A stretch of 15,543 nt of DNA from Atopobiaceae bacterium UBA5363. Its GTDB lineage: Bacteria; Actinomycetota; Coriobacteriia; Coriobacteriales; Atopobiaceae. Positions 14,472-15,543 of the stretch are shown one piece after another; position 1 is the first letter of the stretch; every line of letters starts with the position of its first letter. Made by a program: the position numbers and the translations under genes. The notes under the pieces were generated by a model. The model did not search any database. It saw only the letters and a list, made by a program, of their open reading frames with translations, and was not told the origin of the DNA. The stretch lies in NCBI GenBank assembly GCA_002407925.1, contig DHPN01000002.1, forward strand, positions 13,020 through 28,562, read 5' to 3'.

Positions 14472-15322
14472 AGAAAAATACGAACCCTTTCATAAAGAAA
14501 GCGGAGAACGCTCACGTTGACATGCGCTGCGAGGCGTCAGCGCTGCGTTGGCTCGCAGAGGCTGAGCGCGAAGGTGGAATGAGTGTTGTGCGCGTTCTTT
14601 CCGCCGATAAGAAGGCCCTTTCTGAAGAGCGCATAATCCCGGGCAGGCCAAGCGCCCCTGCAGCGCGAAAGATAGGCAGGGCACTTGCAATCACGCATGC
14701 CAAGGGAGCTGCGTGGTATGGTTGCCCGCCTGACGGCTGGGACTTTGGCTGGGGTGCCGGCTATGTAATAGCGGACTCTCTTACGCCCGTTGTTCCGCAT
14801 AAAGATGCTGCTGAGAATTGGGGTGCCTACTACGCGGAGTCTCTTGTCATGGGCTATGCCAAGCAGGCCTTTGACCTTGGGGTGATTGACGAAACTGGCA
14901 GCAGGCTCGTGCAACGGGTGGCATCGAGGCTCCAAGATGGGGTCTATGATGCGCCTCAGCCAGCCCTTGTCGAGCAGGCTATCGCCGCATCAAGCGGCTC
15001 AATTGCATGCGCGCGCCTGCATGGGGACCTGTGGGCAGGAAACATCCTGTGGGACGCCTCCGACTCTTCTGCCACCGGCGGTATCCTCATCGATCCGATG
15101 GCACATGGCGGTCATGCAGAAACCGACTTGGCCATGCTTAGCCTCTTTGGCTTCCCCTATCTTGATGAGGTCCTACGAAGCTACAATGAGACGTCTTCCC
15201 TTGCTGAGGGCTGGCGCGAGCGTATGCAGCTTCACCAACTTGCGCCGCTTTTGCATCACTGCGTACTTTTCGGGAAAAGCTACGTTCCTGCCGCCCTCAC
15301 GGTAGCGAAAGCATATGCCTAA
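14468..15322 (+). CDS. Fructosamine kinase family protein (ketoamine-3-kinase)
   Basis: Members phosphorylate the sugar of glycated amines (fructosamines, ribulosamines, erythrulosamines) on O3, making the adduct unstable and so repairing glycated proteins. The 284 residues are near the family length of about 290. The kinase-fold catalytic loop LHGDLWAGNILWD (His185, Asp187, Asn192) and the metal-binding region LIDPMAHGGHAETDLAML (Asp209) are intact. IIPGRPSAPAARKIGRALA and WGAYYAESLVMGYAKQ are also family-like. The ATG overlaps the phosphatase stop as ATGA, implying coupled translation. Bacterial members often act on ribulosamines or erythrulosamines rather than fructosamines, so the exact substrate is open. 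No terminator is seen right after the gene. Confidence 0.92.
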   Translation: MKKNTNPFIKKAENAHVDMRCEASALRWLAEAEREGGMSVVRVLSADKKALSEERIIPGRPSAPAARKIGRALAITHAKGAAWYGCPPDGWDFGWGAGYVIADSLTPVVPHKDAAENWGAYYAESLVMGYAKQAFDLGVIDETGSRLVQRVASRLQDGVYDAPQPALVEQAIAASSGSIACARLHGDLWAGNILWDASDSSATGGILIDPMAHGGHAETDLAMLSLFGFPYLDEVLRSYNETSSLAEGWRERMQLHQLAPLLHHCVLFGKSYVPAALTVAKAYA

Positions 15323-15372
15323 CCGAAAACGCCACAGGGAGTGCCCCGCAACCTCCTCAGCAAAGGACAGGG

Positions 15373-15543
15373 ATGAGAGCTTTCATCGCATTGCAGCTGC
15401 CGCAGGTCTTCATCCGCGCAAGCTCTGAGATAGCCCATAAGCTCAGCGGCACCCTGAGGAGACGCTACCTCGCCATGCGCGGCATCTCTTTTGACGGACG
15501 CCCTTTCAAGGCGCATTGTCGCTCTTTTGAAACTTGATGATCT
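15373..15543 (+). pseudogene. Start of a ThpR-like RNA 2',3'-cyclic phosphodiesterase, apparently interrupted
   Basis: From the ATG at 15373 the frame reads MRAFIALQLPQVFIRASS, then EIAHKLSGTLRRRYL. This resembles the N-terminus of ThpR (2'-5' RNA ligase superfamily; MRAFIALELP is typical). The expected continuation with the first H-x-T motif does not follow. The frame instead reads AMRGISFDGRP and stops at two TGA codons (15535-15540) after 54 residues. AAAGGA precedes the ATG at correct spacing, and the gene begins 50 bases after the fructosamine kinase. The plus-one frame stays open to the edge (about 15480 on: LTDALSRRIVALLKLDD), so a frameshift or small deletion is likely. The window ends too soon to tell. 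Confidence 0.45.

Noticed and set aside
15319..15516. 65-codon minus-strand ORF at the right edge
   Set aside because: No ribosome binding site or family match, and it opposes the better-supported ThpR-like start.
1..15543. Search for CRISPR arrays, insertion-sequence ends, phage genes and toxin-antitoxin pairs
   Set aside because: I saw no regularly spaced repeats, transposase or integrase motifs, or paired small toxin-like ORFs. The content is mainly housekeeping genes.

Overview
The window reads as chromosomal core DNA from an anaerobic or facultatively anaerobic Gram-positive bacterium of near-balanced base composition. The evidence is a class III (oxygen-sensitive) ribonucleotide reductase operon, a PTS Enzyme I next to 1-phosphofructokinase, an NADP-type glutamate dehydrogenase, tRNA genes with encoded CCA, strong GGAGG-type ribosome binding sites and a membrane-anchored DUF4012 protein. 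I tentatively place it in the Actinomycetota class Coriobacteriia (Atopobium/Olsenella-like). That is an impression from the protein families, not a computed placement. There is no prophage, insertion sequence, CRISPR array or recognisable defence island.

Left part (1-2690): on the minus strand, the 5' two thirds of carA (carbamoyl-phosphate synthase small subunit) runs off the left edge. A short gap carries a perfect 31-nt inverted repeat and the gdhA terminator, followed by gdhA. On the plus strand, a consensus promoter reads into tRNA-Pro(TGG), followed by tRNA-Gly(TCC). carA and gdhA both belong to nitrogen and glutamate metabolism.

Centre-left (2690-7935): on the minus strand, fruK and then ptsI (fructose-1-phosphate phosphorylation and general PTS phosphotransfer), ending at a strong intrinsic terminator. 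Divergent from fruK is a DUF4012 membrane-anchored gene. The shared intergenic region has two copies of a TCGGCCGA palindrome and a near-consensus promoter for the DUF4012 gene. tRNA-Arg(TCT) follows on the minus strand.

Centre-right (7936-10402): a Nudix hydrolase of the ADP-ribose pyrophosphatase type (minus) diverges from an AlbA_2/Schlafen-like protein with an unrecognised C-terminal half (plus). Next is a decayed O-acetylhomoserine sulfhydrylase remnant.

Right part (10403-15543): on the minus strand, nrdD, a 73-residue ORF and nrdG form an anaerobic ribonucleotide reductase operon under a NrdR-like box. The glycyl-radical segment normally at the C-terminus of NrdD is missing from the 678-residue protein and is encoded by the separate 73-residue ORF. 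On the plus strand, a tightly overlapping trio follows: a DUF488 (YeaO-like) protein, a low-molecular-weight protein tyrosine phosphatase and a fructosamine-kinase-family protein, a plausible protein or sugar deglycation operon. The right edge holds the start of what looks like a broken or truncated thpR (RNA 2',3'-cyclic phosphodiesterase).

The split class III reductase and the two unexplained palindromic intergenic elements are the observations most worth following up. I did not see a convincing wholly new multi-gene system.
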